DNA of 64,000 bases from Tubiluchus corallicola (lineage: Eukaryota; Priapulida; Priapulimorpha; Priapulimorphida; Tubiluchidae): the NCBI GenBank assembly GCA_030141605.1, contig JAQGDQ010000933.1, positions 1-64,000 of the forward strand, read 5' to 3'. The notes beneath the pieces were generated by a model. It saw only the letters and a program-made list of their open reading frames with translations. It had not been told where the DNA came from and did no database searches. This document shows, one piece after another, positions 35,359 to 47,281 of this stretch. A program made the translations under genes and the position numbers. How positions within the stretch are numbered: position 1 is the first letter of the stretch; each line of letters starts with the position of its first letter.

Positions 35359-35780
35359 TCAAAACGCTCTGCCTCGCCCGGTGCTCTGCCAACGTATGGA
35401 GGGTGGCAGGCGCTCGCTTTCCAGATCCTCTACGTGTACAACTATGCAATTTTTGGGAAGATGTATTTTCGGGAAGAGGAAAATCTCCGCTCCCTTGACG
35501 TAGGTGATCCTGCCTCTGGTGGTCTGTCGTAGAATTTTCTTCAATTCCTCATACTCGAGCATTCCTTTCTCCCACAAGATGCGCCATGTATGTGCCAGGT
35601 TAGGTAGTTGTAGGTGGATCGCTTGTACGGGGGAACGCGATTCCAGGGGTGGGGCGGTTTGAAGCTGTAGTTGTGATATATACCGGTCTCTAATTCGCGA
35701 ATTACCAAATTTTTGACCTGGTATTCTTCTTTTCCACACTGGAAGGCATCTATGGTGATAACTATGCTCGATTCAGACAT
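35359..35780 (-). pseudogene. Mobile/virus-like ORF B (uncharacterised family), frame-broken
   Basis: Starts at ATG 35780, whose first bases overlap the stop of ORF A (ATGTCTGA). The first part (IVITIDAFQC, KNLVIRELETG, FKPPHPWNRVPP, WHIHG) runs to a stop at 35541. After a one-base shift near 35585 a second part continues (GMLEYEELKKILRQ, YVKGAE, VHVEDLESERLP). The pattern of an acidic beta strand, KPPxPWN, HG, then KGxE resembles a widespread family of uncharacterised animal proteins, possibly nuclease-fold, that I recall from mobile-element contexts but cannot verify. Related fragments in other frames continue to about 35096. It is broken and probably inactive. Confidence 0.5.
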
Positions 35781-36283
35781 CTGTGACGATGGGGGTTCCT
35801 TCTACGCCGTCGACAACGAGTTTTCCTTCGATGACGATTTGCTTGTGATTGTTCACAAATTCCAGAGAATTGATTTTTTCGAAGGTGTATTTTTTATGAC
35901 CTTGTTGGGGGCACTCTTGCGTGCGTTGGCGCGCTTGCCGCCCCGCGTCCCCTGTTGTTGTTGCTTGCGAGGAACAGTGGTTAGAGGTTGTTTGAAATCC
36001 TGCAGTGGTTGTTTATAATCCTGCAAGAGAATAAGAAGAACAATAGTTATAGTAGTGTTGTTCACTATCGACGTTGAGTTACATTACGTGCCATTCTTTC
36101 AGAATTTTCCTTGCTTTTTGGGGGGCAGAGGGCGCAGTGGGGGTGACAACATTCGAGCATTCAAAACAGTAGAAAAAATAATGAAGATTTACTCACCTGG
36201 TTGTGTTCATCTAAGGATGAAAGCGATGTCGACAAATCATGTGTCAGAGGAAACACCATAGTATCATTTTCCATCATAATCAT
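35773..36283 (-). pseudogene. Mobile/virus-like ORF A: small basic protein with one intron
   Basis: Exon 1 runs from ATG 36283 to 36197 (29 codons, ending EHNQ) at a perfect CAG|GTGAGT donor. A 176-base intron ends TATTCTCTTGCAG at 36021. Exon 2 starts at 36020 in phase 0 with DYKQPLQDFKQPL and a Gln/Arg/Lys/Gly-rich basic tract (KQQQQGTRGGKRANARK). A one-base shift at a six-A run (35890-35895) separates this from a clean downstream frame (KINSLEFVNN, LVVDGVEGTPIVTDV) whose stop at 35775-35773 overlaps the ORF B start. Compact overlapping frames suggest a viral or selfish-element origin. The host family is unknown. Confidence 0.5.
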
Positions 36284-38392
36284 TTAGTGATGTTTTCTTC
36301 ACTGACTAGAGAGAGATGTGCTCGCGTGCTATCTTTGTGCTGCCCAAGACAGTTGTGACAGCTGTGCAGGAATTACAGGTCTACATGAAATGATTCTATT
36401 AAAGAGTTACCTAAATAGAGTTGGAAGACTATTTCTGGCAAATAGACAAATAGCCCATTGAAGGGCATTTAAGCAGAATGTAAAATACTCGTATTATGAC
36501 ATACAGATTGCTCATTCATACATGACAATTGTGGGTTCACTCATTTATCTACTGACCGGGGCTGGTTCACGTAACCAAGGGTTATCGTAAAAACAGACAC
36601 GTGCCTTGAGATACCCTTTTTGGCACTTTTCTCGACATTCGAGCTGAACATACAAACAAAAGAAGGAATTCATCTAATTCATCAAGGAAATTCATCTAAT
36701 TTCTAACTACGTGTAAGCTATGTTCAGTATAAACTACAACACCAAAATTTTAATAGTTTGTAAATACTTTTACCCTAAATTTGTTTCCGGCTTTTATCCT
36801 TTTGATCTCGCAGAATGCCAGTGTTTGTCATGTAAATTTAATGTAAAATTTGTAGCGTACAAGTTGAATGTGTATTTAACTGTTTATCACCGGATGAGTG
36901 CCACCATCCTTGCACTCCTCTCTGGGACTTTTAAATTTTGTTGTTTACTACTTTAGAAAACAATATTGTCTGAAAAAATGCAGAATGTTACAAGTGGCTT
37001 TGGCAGCATTAACAATATCTCACAGTAACGAAATTACAGCAAGTGTCTGGGGGAAAAACTAACTTGGAACAAAAAATGAATCAAAATTACCAAATTTGCA
37101 AAGCAACGCAGAAAGATGCAGATACAAACGTGAAAACGCAAAATAACGTTAGTGTGCGAAATTTGGGATGCTTGGGAAAAACTTATCTTCATCAGTAATC
37201 AACGGACTTCAATAAAAGTAGCGCACGCCACACAAAATGGGTCTATGCATCACAACGACCAATTTTGTAATTAAGATGCTAGTTAGAATTTTTTTGCAAT
37301 TCAAAAATGTTGTTGGGTGAAAACTCATCAAGTCCCTTTTGAGTTTGTTTTGTCTCACATGTTCCAGGAATGGAATCACTATTTTCCAAATGTTTAGAAA
37401 AACATTGCAAAAGTTGTTGGCAAGATGAGATTTAGCAGATTAGTGACGAGGTCTATTTATGGAGCCGATCATGTAGTTTTACAGTAACATTACGTTATGT
37501 AATGGGCAGTACAATAGATTTGACGAAAGCAGAAATTATTGTAACAAGAACATCGCGTTGGTCAATTGTCAAATCCAACCTTGTTGGTTAAAAAAACTCG
37601 ATGTTACAAATAGTTTAGTGATCAGTTAACTCTTACATAAAGTTTGTGCTGTAGATTTAGTGCATATTAAACTACGCATAAAAAATGCTTTGTGCTGAAT
37701 CGCCAATTATATATTTGACATCCGCAACTGTTTTTTCTGAATGCCTGTGGATAACGAAGATCGTGCCAAGACGGCAATGATGCAACCTAGGTGTGTTGTC
37801 GAATATTGCTCCTGCGACGCTAAAATTATGTTATTTTTTAGATGTGTTATTTTCATCGCTATGTTCAAAATTTTGTGAAAATAGCTGAACCCCTGTCAGA
37901 ATTAATAAAGAAAAGTGCTCTATATAACTAGTCCAGCTTAAAACGAAAATTGTCAGAAAACGAAGTTAGCCGTCAAATTTGGGAATTCGTGCACGCTAGC
38001 TTACCATAGCTGCGAATAAAAAAAGAAAAATATATCTAAGCCCCAGTCCCAACCAACAGATAACACGTCAGTGAAACGAATAACCTGCAGTCAAACTCAC
38101 TGCAGTTATAGTAGACCTATATTTTCTGTTGTTGATAAAGCAGCTTGAATGTAGCTTATGTTACAATTAGACAAGTATCACAATTTTTCGCAAAATTCGC
38201 ATGGCACAGGAATTCGCTAATATACACAATTTTACAAAACTGCGCCCAGCTTATGCGCATCAGTCCAGCGTAATATCTCGGCACAGTAGAAGAAAATGTA
38301 ACTGTGTAAGCAACGCTCTCTAAAACTGTATATCGTGCGATCTTAGCATTAGAAAGAGAATTAATGTTATTTTCTTTTTTTACTGATGATAG

Positions 38393-38542
38393 GTGATCTA
38401 CAAGAAAGCATCTGCTGTATAATACAACCTGGCTTGATTGTGAGTTACACCTTTCTTTTGTTTTGTCGGTCAAGTTTGGAACGCTGTTTGCTAACTTTTG
38501 GTTCTGCACTGCCTTCTCAGATGCAAGAGAACTCTCATGTAG
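38393..38542 (+). CDS. Chondroitin synthase/polymerizing-factor-like gene, exon 2
   Basis: A 150-base phase 1-1 exon between TGATGATAG and G|GTATAAG. It encodes GDLQESICCIIQPGLIVSYT and RSSLERCLLTFG, ending ENSHV. These correspond in order to the CHSY segment after exon 1 (ENFCMGGPGVILS, KCLREMY and HEDVEVGRC in vertebrate CHSY1, from memory). The family GGPG reads IQPG here. The exon joins exon 1 and exon 3 in frame, splitting Gly and Glu codons. Because it is symmetric, it can be skipped or inserted without breaking the frame. Confidence 0.8.
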
Positions 38543-39058
38543 GTATAAGTTTTATCACAAATATATTTTGTCTAATTTTACACAAAACTTACTTTGGGGA
38601 AGAAGACAAGTTTCTAACTCCACTGCTAATATAATTATATCGTGGGGGGGGCAAGTTTTTGTCAGTCAAGTATTCAGAAAGACACCTGTTGTTATTTTAT
38701 GCAGCCAAAGGTGCCTTTTGTTCTAGCACCAGAATCAAACATCTGAACCATGTTTTTATGGCTTTAAAGTTTAGCCTTCAGAGGGCCTAAATAAATTTGC
38801 AAGTGTCTAGTAGATTTGGCAGCATTTAAGTAGCAGACTACCACAGACAGGTAACTGACAGTGATAAACCTGTTAATTCTCTGGAAACTCGCCTTTTTTT
38901 GATTGCTGATAACTTTGCAACAACTTATTGCTTAGTATTCCGTGTAAGGAGACTACAAGTTTTACTGGCTACATGCATGCCTCCCTCAGATTTCGATCTC
39001 TCTCTCTTCCCCCCCCCCCCACACACAAAACAGATAAATTAGTCCTTTTTCGTTACAG
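38543..39058 (+). other. Intron 2 of the synthase-like gene (516 bp)
   Basis: Runs from GTATAAG to TTTTTCGTTACAG. Contains a G run (about 38643-38650) and a C run followed by (CA)n (39009-39028). Confidence 0.8.
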
Positions 39059-40506
39059 AGCTAAATCGATATGTGTTTCAGCTATATGAAGATGCGATGC
39101 TGCAGGAGTTATTGAAGAACAACTCTCCCTACGTATACCATCAAATCGTAGCAGACAAAAAAGAAATATTTCTTAAGCATAGAAAACATCGTTCGAGGTT
39201 GGAGCCAGAACAGCACTTATATCTCAGCCATATGCAAATAAACGAGTTGAGAGTAAAAGAATTATTCCACAAGAGCCGACAGTTAATTTGTGAGTCACGT
39301 GATGGAGAAGAAACCAACAATTCTTCGCTTCATTCTAAATCATACAGTCAGAATGGATCTGACGTACCTCTTGTTAGCTTTTCAGAACTTTCCAATCTTT
39401 CTCGATGGGACTGCAGAAAAACTGCTGTGTGTTATGTCCAAAACAAACCATTACATGAGCAATGCCGACGACATGACAAAAATTGCCAAAAACAACAACT
39501 ATGCTGTTTTATTTACAAGCGATTGTTAGAAACACAAAGGAATATGATAGCGTTTTTCCTTTTGTGTAAACAGCTTAATCCAAAAAAAGGTATTTTCTAC
39601 AATATGCGTGTGATATATGGCAAAGAATTTGTTACCGTTTCTAGATATTTCCATGTAAACCACGTATTTTCTATTTTGGAATACACAGAGGACAGAGAAA
39701 TTATTAAGAACCACGCCCTTAGAATTGGGGATCTGCAAAGAACGTCCACAAAGACAGTAAACTTTGTTCTTCCTCTTTATGAGAGATATCACACTTTTCA
39801 AAAATTTCTGAAAATCTTTACAGTCATATGCTTAGAGAAGCAAGAGTCGGCAACTTTGACTATTGTACATTTTCGTGATAACGTTTATCAGCGGAAAAAA
39901 ATTTTTGATTTGGTTGCCAATCTCCAACATGCTTACCCAGATTTTAGAGTTATGATTATCAATTCGAATTTGAAATTTTCACGTGGACTGGCTTTTGACA
40001 TTGCTACAAAGTATTTTGAAGATAATGACTTGTTGTTTTTTGTGGATGTAGACATGGATTTTAGCAATACGTTTCTTACAAGAGCACGTTTATCTACTGT
40101 GCAGTATCAACAAGTTTATTTTCCAATTGTTTTTAAGGAATTTAAACTTCAGCCTAAAAATATTGCACGAGAAGGTGCATTATTGTTTGATAAAGAAGGA
40201 TTCTGGAATGACTATGGATTTGGTATGGTGTGTTTGTATAAAAGTGATTATAAAACTGTAGGTGGTTTTAACCTCACAATTCAAGGATGGGGAAAGGAGG
40301 ACGTCGATTTTTTTGAAAAAGTTGTTACAAGTAATTTAACAGCATTTCGAGCCCCAGATGTAGGGCTTGTGCATAAGTATCACAAGAAAGTGTGTGATCA
40401 CAAACTCGACAGAAGGAGGCTAATTCATTGCAAGAATTCAATGTCAAATGCAATAGGATCACAGTTGGTGTTATCTGAAATTGTTTTCAGTTTCAGGGAA
40501 ATATAA
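39059..40506 (+). CDS. Chondroitin synthase/polymerizing-factor-like gene, exon 3 (CHGN domain)
   Basis: Intact 1448-base terminal exon. It encodes the linker (HLYLSHMQINELRVKELFHK, corresponding to the HSYMLSRKISELR region of CHSY1) and the CHGN / beta-1,4-GalNAc-transferase half. Features: VNFVLPLYERYHTFQKF; DVD at protein residues about 550-552 (LLFFVDVDMDF), a metal-binding site; QQVYFPIVF; FWNDYGFGMVCLY; and the acceptor-site motif IQGWGKEDVDFFEKVV (about 630-637). It ends near residue 702. The GalNAc-transferase half thus keeps its catalytic residues, unlike the GT31 half. The exon starts at 39059 after CGTTACAG in phase 1. No start codon is needed inside it. Role: chain elongation of chondroitin, likely as a complex with a second synthase subunit. 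Confidence 0.93.
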
Positions 40507-42150
40507 GAAACATGCCAAAAACTATGGTACTAAAGATTGCTTCAATTCAAGATTTCTAGCCAACGAGCTAACTCACTAGACTTGAACGCCCGGCTAGTAT
40601 GTCATATGCAAATAGCTCGCCAGTAACTTAGTAACTTGCGAGAGTGTTCAGACTAAGCAGCAAAGTTTGCTGCGGCCTGCTTTCCGAAAAGTACTGATTC
40701 TCTGCAAAACTCGTGGCAGAGCTTGTGATAGCTCATCAAATGTGACTGTAAAAAGAGAACCTGCATTTCACATTTCCTACATAATCCGTAGTTCTGGGCT
40801 AAGTTTTCTATTTAATTTACATAAAATTTACAATTTCGTTTAAAAAATTGTCCAAACCAATTTACATTAATGATTTAAAGCCATCTAAACCAATATAACA
40901 TATTTCAGCGGGTGACACAAATTTATTTTTTTCATCCACTAACGCACCCTAACAAAATATAATCACACTTAATAGTGTTGCAAACAATATCAACATAGCT
41001 TAAAAACGAAACAATCTATGAAACATTCGAAAACTAAATATATAATATTTAGAGCCCGTGGTGAAAATTTGCAATTAACAGGCAACATGAATGTTTTGTT
41101 GCAACAATTAATGAATTTTTGGACTGGCAATCGCACTAGATATGTATGGTGCATATGTATAGTAATGGCGCTAGAAATTAAAAATAAATGTTTGTAAAAA
41201 AATCTGTGACTTATAACATATGATCTCATTGTACATATTAGCCTAAATCTACCATTTTTAAGCTATTGTTCTACTCTGTCGGAAGCTATATATAAAGCTA
41301 TATATATATATATATATTAAATTCTACAAGAACATTGCACCACAAATTATTAGACCAATTTATTACTTAGTTAAATGTACCCACATCAACAATCTGTATT
41401 TTTCACAATAATCACAATAAACAAACAGTTACTATTAGATGACAGAGTAGATTTGCATATGTCAACTTAAATGTATAAAAATAATAACAACTTGAATCCA
41501 AACTTCTTCCAAAATCAGAAAAAAGCATTAGATATTATATTCTAATTATGATAGTTTATGATGCCAATCTAATTTATGTTACCTACTGTAGAACAAATCA
41601 GTCTAAACATTCTATTACATATACAGGGCCATAATAATGGAACACTTTAGGTCCTACTATTAAATATGCTGTATCGGTTTGAAGAATCAAATTTTGTTGT
41701 AAGTCAGAAATGTTTAAGAGTTATAATAATAATTAATGTCTTAATTAGTATTGGTTAATACATTTAAAAATGTATATCATTATCGCATTAGCAGAACATA
41801 ATTTTAGCTTAATAATTCTATCGGTTGTTCTTATTACTGATCCAAATAAAGAGCTATATTATATCAGTATAGGAATTAGCTGAACTTGACTTACCAAGCT
41901 AAAACAGATATGCACAGGTGAGTGATAAAAATTTGTACATGCTAAAAAATGTATATAAATGCTATAATATTTGAGGAATAGGGAATAATAGCAACACCAG
42001 CAGCCACTCTTCCATCTCCATAATTCAAAAAAATGCTTTGCCCAAGAACTGCTGACACAGAAAGCATTTTTTAATGTTTGCACCATACTAAGCACCATAT
42101 TTGCTAAGAATGTCATTTAGCAACCATAATTAACTGGTGTGAAGAATTTG
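40507..42150. other. Intergenic, no recognisable gene
   Basis: Very AT-rich, with (TA)n at about 41288-41320. The 3' end of the synthase-like gene must lie in the first part. Other open frames have no support. Confidence 0.5.
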
Positions 42151-42154
42151 ACAG

Positions 42155-45100
42155 GCATAGACATAGACATATAGACATAGAACATTTATTTTCTCCATTT
42201 GTTTGACATGACAAGCTTTTTTAAATATTACTTAATTATAGTAGCGGAGCAGGGCAGGGAAGGACCATAGGGTCATCTAGTCTCCTGCCCTGTCTTATAA
42301 TTAAATTAGTATATTAAAAGTAAATGGTGAGACTGCGGATAACAAAATCAAATAGGAAAAAAAATAATAATAAACAGTATAAATGAAAACAAAGTATAAA
42401 TGAAAACAGTATAAGTGAAAACAAAAAAATAATAAAGTTAGATGACACCTAAATCTAAACAAAACAATACAATTAATACAAGTAATTATGATTATTATAT
42501 ATATTTTCAAATAGGGCCTTATTGACAGGGGATTTTGACTGTATGGAGAGATAAAATAAGTATCAAAAAAAGTGTAATATAGAAAATTTAAGAGAAAAAG
42601 TAAGTGTAAGAAAGAGCAACAATTACTTAGGAGATGAGAAAAAAAACACTTGATAGCTTGCTTATTAGTCTTACAAGTTATGTATTACAGGTATTTTCAT
42701 TTAGTAAGAATTTTGTGTATTTTTTGGAAGCAGAAAATAAGCTACCTCCAAAGGTATCTTTTGGCAACGAGTTCCATAATTTAACTCCTCGTGATTTTAA
42801 GCTATTGAAACCATGTCGGGTAAAAAATCTCTCCACAAAATACTGTTCATTAGAAGCAGCTCTTGTGGAGTAGGAATGTATATCAGAAACATTAGTGAAA
42901 TATTCACTAAAAAGTTCGGGTAATAAACCAGCATTGAATTTATACATAAATTTGAACAACTCAAGATTGTAAATATCTTTTACTTTTAAAATTTCTAATT
43001 TTACGAACGATGGTGTAGCATGATCATATTTGCGAGCAAAAGTTATTAGTTTTACTATTTTGTTTTGTTGTGTCTGTATTAATTTTTGAATTGATGCAAA
43101 AGCCGTACCCCATGTTAAGATGGAATATTGTAAATAAGGGAAAACTAACGAATTATATAGAAGTTTCAGAATATATTGGTCAACGTAGTGCCTTACTTTT
43201 AAAATTATTCCAGTAATTCGACTTAATTTGTATGTTATGTGTTTTATATGTGGTTCCCATGTTAATTTATTATCAATGAGTAGGCCCAAGTATTTGATGT
43301 TGTCTGTTTCTTCAATTTTGTGTTTGTTTATTATAATATGAAATTTTGGATTATTAGCATTGTTAATTTGCTTATTGTTGATTATCATAAATTTGGTTTT
43401 TTTGTAGTTTGTTTGCCCTCATCCACAGGTCTATTTTTTTCATTTCGTCATTAACAGATTTTTGCAGATTATTTATATTGGAGTCAGACATGAACAAATT
43501 AGTGTCATCGGCAAATATTCGGGTTCGAAAGTTGCTGCATGTGGGAAGATCGTTAATATAAATTAAGAATAGAAGAGGTCCTAAATTAGAGCCTTGTGGC
43601 ACTCCACACGATATGTGTTTATAGTCTGATGATACATTGTTAATAGATATGAATTGTTTTCTGTTAGTTAGATATGACTGAATTAGTTGCAAAGGTAGAC
43701 CTCTGATGCCATAATGGTTTAGTTTGGCTATTCGTATACTATGCTGTACGGTATCAAAAGCTTTTGATAAGTCTAAAAATATTCAGCAATTCAGTAATTT
43801 TTTGTCAGTGTCTAGAGAGATCGTGTCTATTAATTCGGATACAGCAAGGGCAGTTGAATAATTTTTTCTGAAACCAAACTGGTATTTACTTAGGATATTA
43901 CTTTTCACAACAAACTGGTATAATCTCTTGTAAATTAGCCTCTCAAAAACTTTTGATACTGGTGATAAGAGAGATATTGGTCTGTAATTGCCAGGTTCAT
44001 GTGGAGAGCCAGTTTTATATAAAGGAATAACTTTTGCTATTTTTAATATATTTGGAAAAGTTCCAGCATTAACCGATTTATTAAACAGTAATGTGAGTAT
44101 TGGTGAAATTATTTGACTTGCAGATTTAAAAATAGATATTGGTATATTTCGTTGTCCTGGTGATTTGTTTGAATTAAGTGTGTTTAAAAGTGTGCATGTT
44201 TCATTTTCAGTAATAGGATTAATGAAAAAAGAATTTGGGTTAGGGTTTTTTAAAAAGTCTGTAAAATTAACGTTAGGTTTAGGTATTTTGGCAGCCATGT
44301 CAGGGCCTATATTTACAAAAAACTCATTTAGTTTACTGGCAATATCATATGTATCTGTATAGTCCACATTATTTATTGTTAACTTACTTGGTGTTTGTCG
44401 TGTTTTTGGATCAGTTTTTATAATACTGTTTATTGTTTCCCAAGTTTTTTTCATGTTATTCTTGTGTTTTTGCAATGTTTCAATGTAATATTGTTTTTTT
44501 GATGATTCTTTGACATGATTTAATTTATTTGAGTAGGATTTGTAGTAGATTTGTTTGTATAAAACATATTTGAGAGTTTGTGTGATTTGTAAAGACGTGA
44601 TCTGGTTTTAATACTATTTAAAATTCCTTTAGTGATCCATGGTTTTTGAAATGTAATAGTGTCTTTCCTAGACAGAGTTTGCAAAGGAAAATGATTATTA
44701 AACACATTGAAGAGTATTTCATTAAATTTGCTAAATCCCTCATTAGTTTCCAAGTCATTAAAATTTATTTTGGCTAATTCTAGCTGCAGGTTATTTAAAA
44801 AATTTTGTTCAGTTGAATTTTTAAAATTTCTTGTGGTGATTTTGTTGGATTTCATTTTCAGTTTAGTATGCTTTATAATTGCAAATATAGGAAGATGGTC
44901 GGCTACTTGATAAAGCAAAATTCCAGGTGTTACGTGGTTGGTGAGGTCATTTGTATAAATATGATCAATGAGTGTATTAGTGTGATGAGTTATTCTTGTT
45001 GGTTTAGTCATAATTGGCACAAAATTATTAGAGAATAACATGTTTGTATAATTTGTCACTGAGGTTTTGCTGTCACTATGTAGTAAATTAATATTTATGT

Positions 45101-45440
45101 CACCGCATATATATAGCAAAATTTCTTAGTTCTGTTAATTAAGGATAATTTGCTTTCTAGTTCTTCATAAAATTCTTCAAGGTTAGTATTTGGGTGCCTG
45201 TAGATGACTCCAAATAAAATGTTTTTGATGTTGGGTGGAGTTTCTATTTCAATCCACATATTCTCCAGTTGCATATGGTTTGTGGAGCCATTTTTACAGT
45301 CTGAGTTTCTGATATACAATCCCACACCACCTGCATTGGTTGTAGAATCGTCACGAATAAATTGATACCCAGGTAAGGGTGTGAGAAAAATATGATCTTT
45401 TTTAAACGGGTTTCACTTAATGCTATAATGTAGGCTATAA
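42155..45440 (-). mobile_element. CR1/Jockey-type LINE, 5'-truncated, frameshifted
   Basis: One ORF2 in consecutive frames on the minus strand. Endonuclease pieces lie at 45430-44520 (LSETRL, GVIYRHPNTN, YICGDININLLH, HHTNTLIDHIYTNDL, VADHLPI), the linker and RT at 44475-43372, and the C-terminal thumb at 43388-42678. The 3' UTR has a GC-rich hairpin (GGGCAGG...CCTGCCC, 42252-42292) and AATAAA, and the tail is a CATAGA repeat (42155-42180), typical of elements with short tandem 3' tails. There are at least four frameshifts but few stops, so it inserted recently. The 5' end stops in the endonuclease. Confidence 0.93.
43372..44475 (-). pseudogene. LINE reverse transcriptase core
   Basis: RT blocks in order: SNKSPGQRNIPISIFK, IPLYKTGSPHEPGNYRPISL, YQFGFRKNYSTALAV, a frame change with loss of continuity near the KAFDTV block, then HISCGVPQGSNLGPLLFLIY and the catalytic box FADDTNLF (YADD type). 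It is frame-broken between 43783 and about 43692. Confidence 0.93.
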
Positions 45441-45665
45441 GGCTGCGACCCTGTTACAGGAATTCACTTATATATAAGCGAAACCAGTTTTGTATTAGCT
45501 TCTTTTAGTTCTGTTCGGTCTAGTACTTTGTTGTTTCCACTAATATGTTGTGATATTTTTCGCAACTAAATAAAACTTACGTTTCTTTATCATTAATTTA
45601 TCGTGTTCGAGTTTGCTCTGCGCCATTAACTGTGCACATTTTTGTTGTTTATTCCTAAGCGACTG
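45441..45665 (+). mobile_element. Possible partial LTR
   Basis: TGTTACAGGAATTC at about 45452 is followed by TATATATAAG (TATA-like, about 45470) and AATAAAACTTACG about 100 bases on (about 45569), a compact promoter-polyA arrangement as in small LTRs. The 3' edge and family are unclear. Confidence 0.35.
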
Positions 45666-46350
45666 TTATTCCAGCCTTGGCATAACACAGAGCTAGTCAT
45701 AGTTAGTTAAAAATTAAAAGTAAAAACAATTAAATATTTGAATATAGCTACACAATGATTGCAAACTTTGTCTGCTTGTTTCTACAAACCACGCACTAAA
45801 CTTTGCTAACGAGTTTCGAATTACACTAGAAGTTCGCACCTGTTAAATAACTAACCTCAATTTAGGTGATTTAAAATTACAAAATATAATTTGAAGCAAA
45901 ACATACGTTAACAAACTGCATTTTGCGAAACCTGAACTACTGGTCAACATACAATAGCCAAAATAGTTATACCTCAATAAATCTTGTTGACACCCAGTAA
46001 ATGGCATTTGACTAGACAGTACAGTAAACAGCTTAAGAAATAGGTAAATTATGTTTACAGGCAAACTACCAAAAGATGGCCTCCGAAAGATACTACTTCT
46101 TTCTAGATTGCATAGTATTTTTCTGTTTGTGCATAGTTTGTCTGTATTTTTCAGTATCACACAGTATCTGAATATTTCTGCAGCACTCACAGTGTCTTGT
46201 GAGACTCTCTAAATCTGTCAGCAGCACTCAGAGCCTCAAAAAGTTTCTGTAAATCTGAATTTGAAAATTTTAAATTTGAAATTTTGGAAAAAGACAAAAA
46301 AAAATTACGTTAGTGACGCCACAAAGTGCGATTTACTCTGTAAAATCTTT
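45666..46350. other. No recognisable gene
   Basis: A 115-codon minus-strand frame (46190-45843) has no recognisable features. Confidence 0.4.
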
Positions 46351-46370
46351 TTAGCATTGGTCACCTGCAA

Positions 46371-46562
46371 GATACAGTGTTCGATGATGAGTGGGAAGCT
46401 CGTGTAGATCAATTTGTAAACTCAGTTAATTTTTCAACAGCCAACACAGATGGCACCAATTCAGCATTCACTATGTCTGAACTGGTCAAAGCAATTAAGC
46501 AAGCTCCTAGTGGAAAAAGTGCAGGTAATAACCCGATCATGATAAAACACTTTGGCTTTTGA
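46371..46562 (+). mobile_element. Non-LTR retrotransposon RT N-terminal fragment
   Basis: Reads FTMSELVKAIKQAPSGKSAG then NPIMIKHF, the LINE RT block usually seen as V-x-x-A-I-x-x-x-x-x-G-K-S-A-G-x-D-x-I. It stops directly after. The element type differs from that at 42-45 kb. Confidence 0.7.
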
Positions 46563-46984
46563 TCAAAGTGTATTATCTTAAGTCTAAGCACCCTCTGTTT
46601 ACACAATTTTTCCCCAACCATGCAAGGTGAATTCAGCAAATTTTAAATTTCAAAATGTAAAGCAAATAGAATGTCACTTATTCAGGGATTTAATTAAAAT
46701 AAAAATTGTGCAAAGAAGGAGCATCACAGAAATAAAAAAGGTTAAACTTGTTTTATACTACACACACGAAATCATTTAGCAGCAAATTTTTAGACTGCGT
46801 TGCCTAACTAACTTATTTGTATCATTTTGGAAAAACGTTGAAAAGCCTCGCTTAAATTATGTTAACTTTTCGACTTGGTTGAGTCTCCACCACAGCAAAA
46901 AGACCAATATCCATGCTGATACAAAAGTCTAGTCCAAGATTTTTAACTGATAATTTTTACGTAACTCTCATCCTTCAAGGTACA

Positions 46985-47281
46985 CATACTACTGAATAGA
47001 GTTGGAATGGTCGTATTTAGCAGATAAACCAAATAGCCATTTAATTGTAACATCACAATAACACAATCAATAATACGCCAACATCCTACATAGTGCTCAT
47101 TTGTAACACAAAGCCAGTAGCAGGTTTTACTGAATTAAAGTTAAAAGGTTATAAGCAGAGTACAATGGATGACGTCACAACAATTGCGTTGCATCAGCAC
47201 TTTTTCAAGCAAAATTGCCAAAAATGGCAACTCGTCGCCACACTTCTTTGTGCACGGAATATTTCGTTAGACGTGATCTAG
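46985..47281 (+). repeat. Dispersed repeat with coding-like block, copy 2
   Basis: 46990-47050 (AATAGAGTTGGAA, ACCAAATAGCC) resembles 36410-36500. 47093-47281 contains the open frame matching 918-760 (see that entry). The frame stays open for 62 codons but is not opened by a convincing ATG context. Confidence 0.55.

Larger units (their letters stand above)
33855..38392 (+). other. Intron 1 of the synthase-like gene (4.5 kb)
   Basis: Bounded by G|GTAAAA and TACTGATGATAG|G after a T-rich tract. An acceptor-like TTTTATTACAG at about 33925 opens a short frame that would end with a stop after about 13 codons in the phase set by exon 1, so I do not use it. The intron holds an antisense spliced mobile or virus-like module (34240-36283) and otherwise AT-rich DNA, including a short repeat shared with 46990-47050 at 36410-36500. 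Confidence 0.75.
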
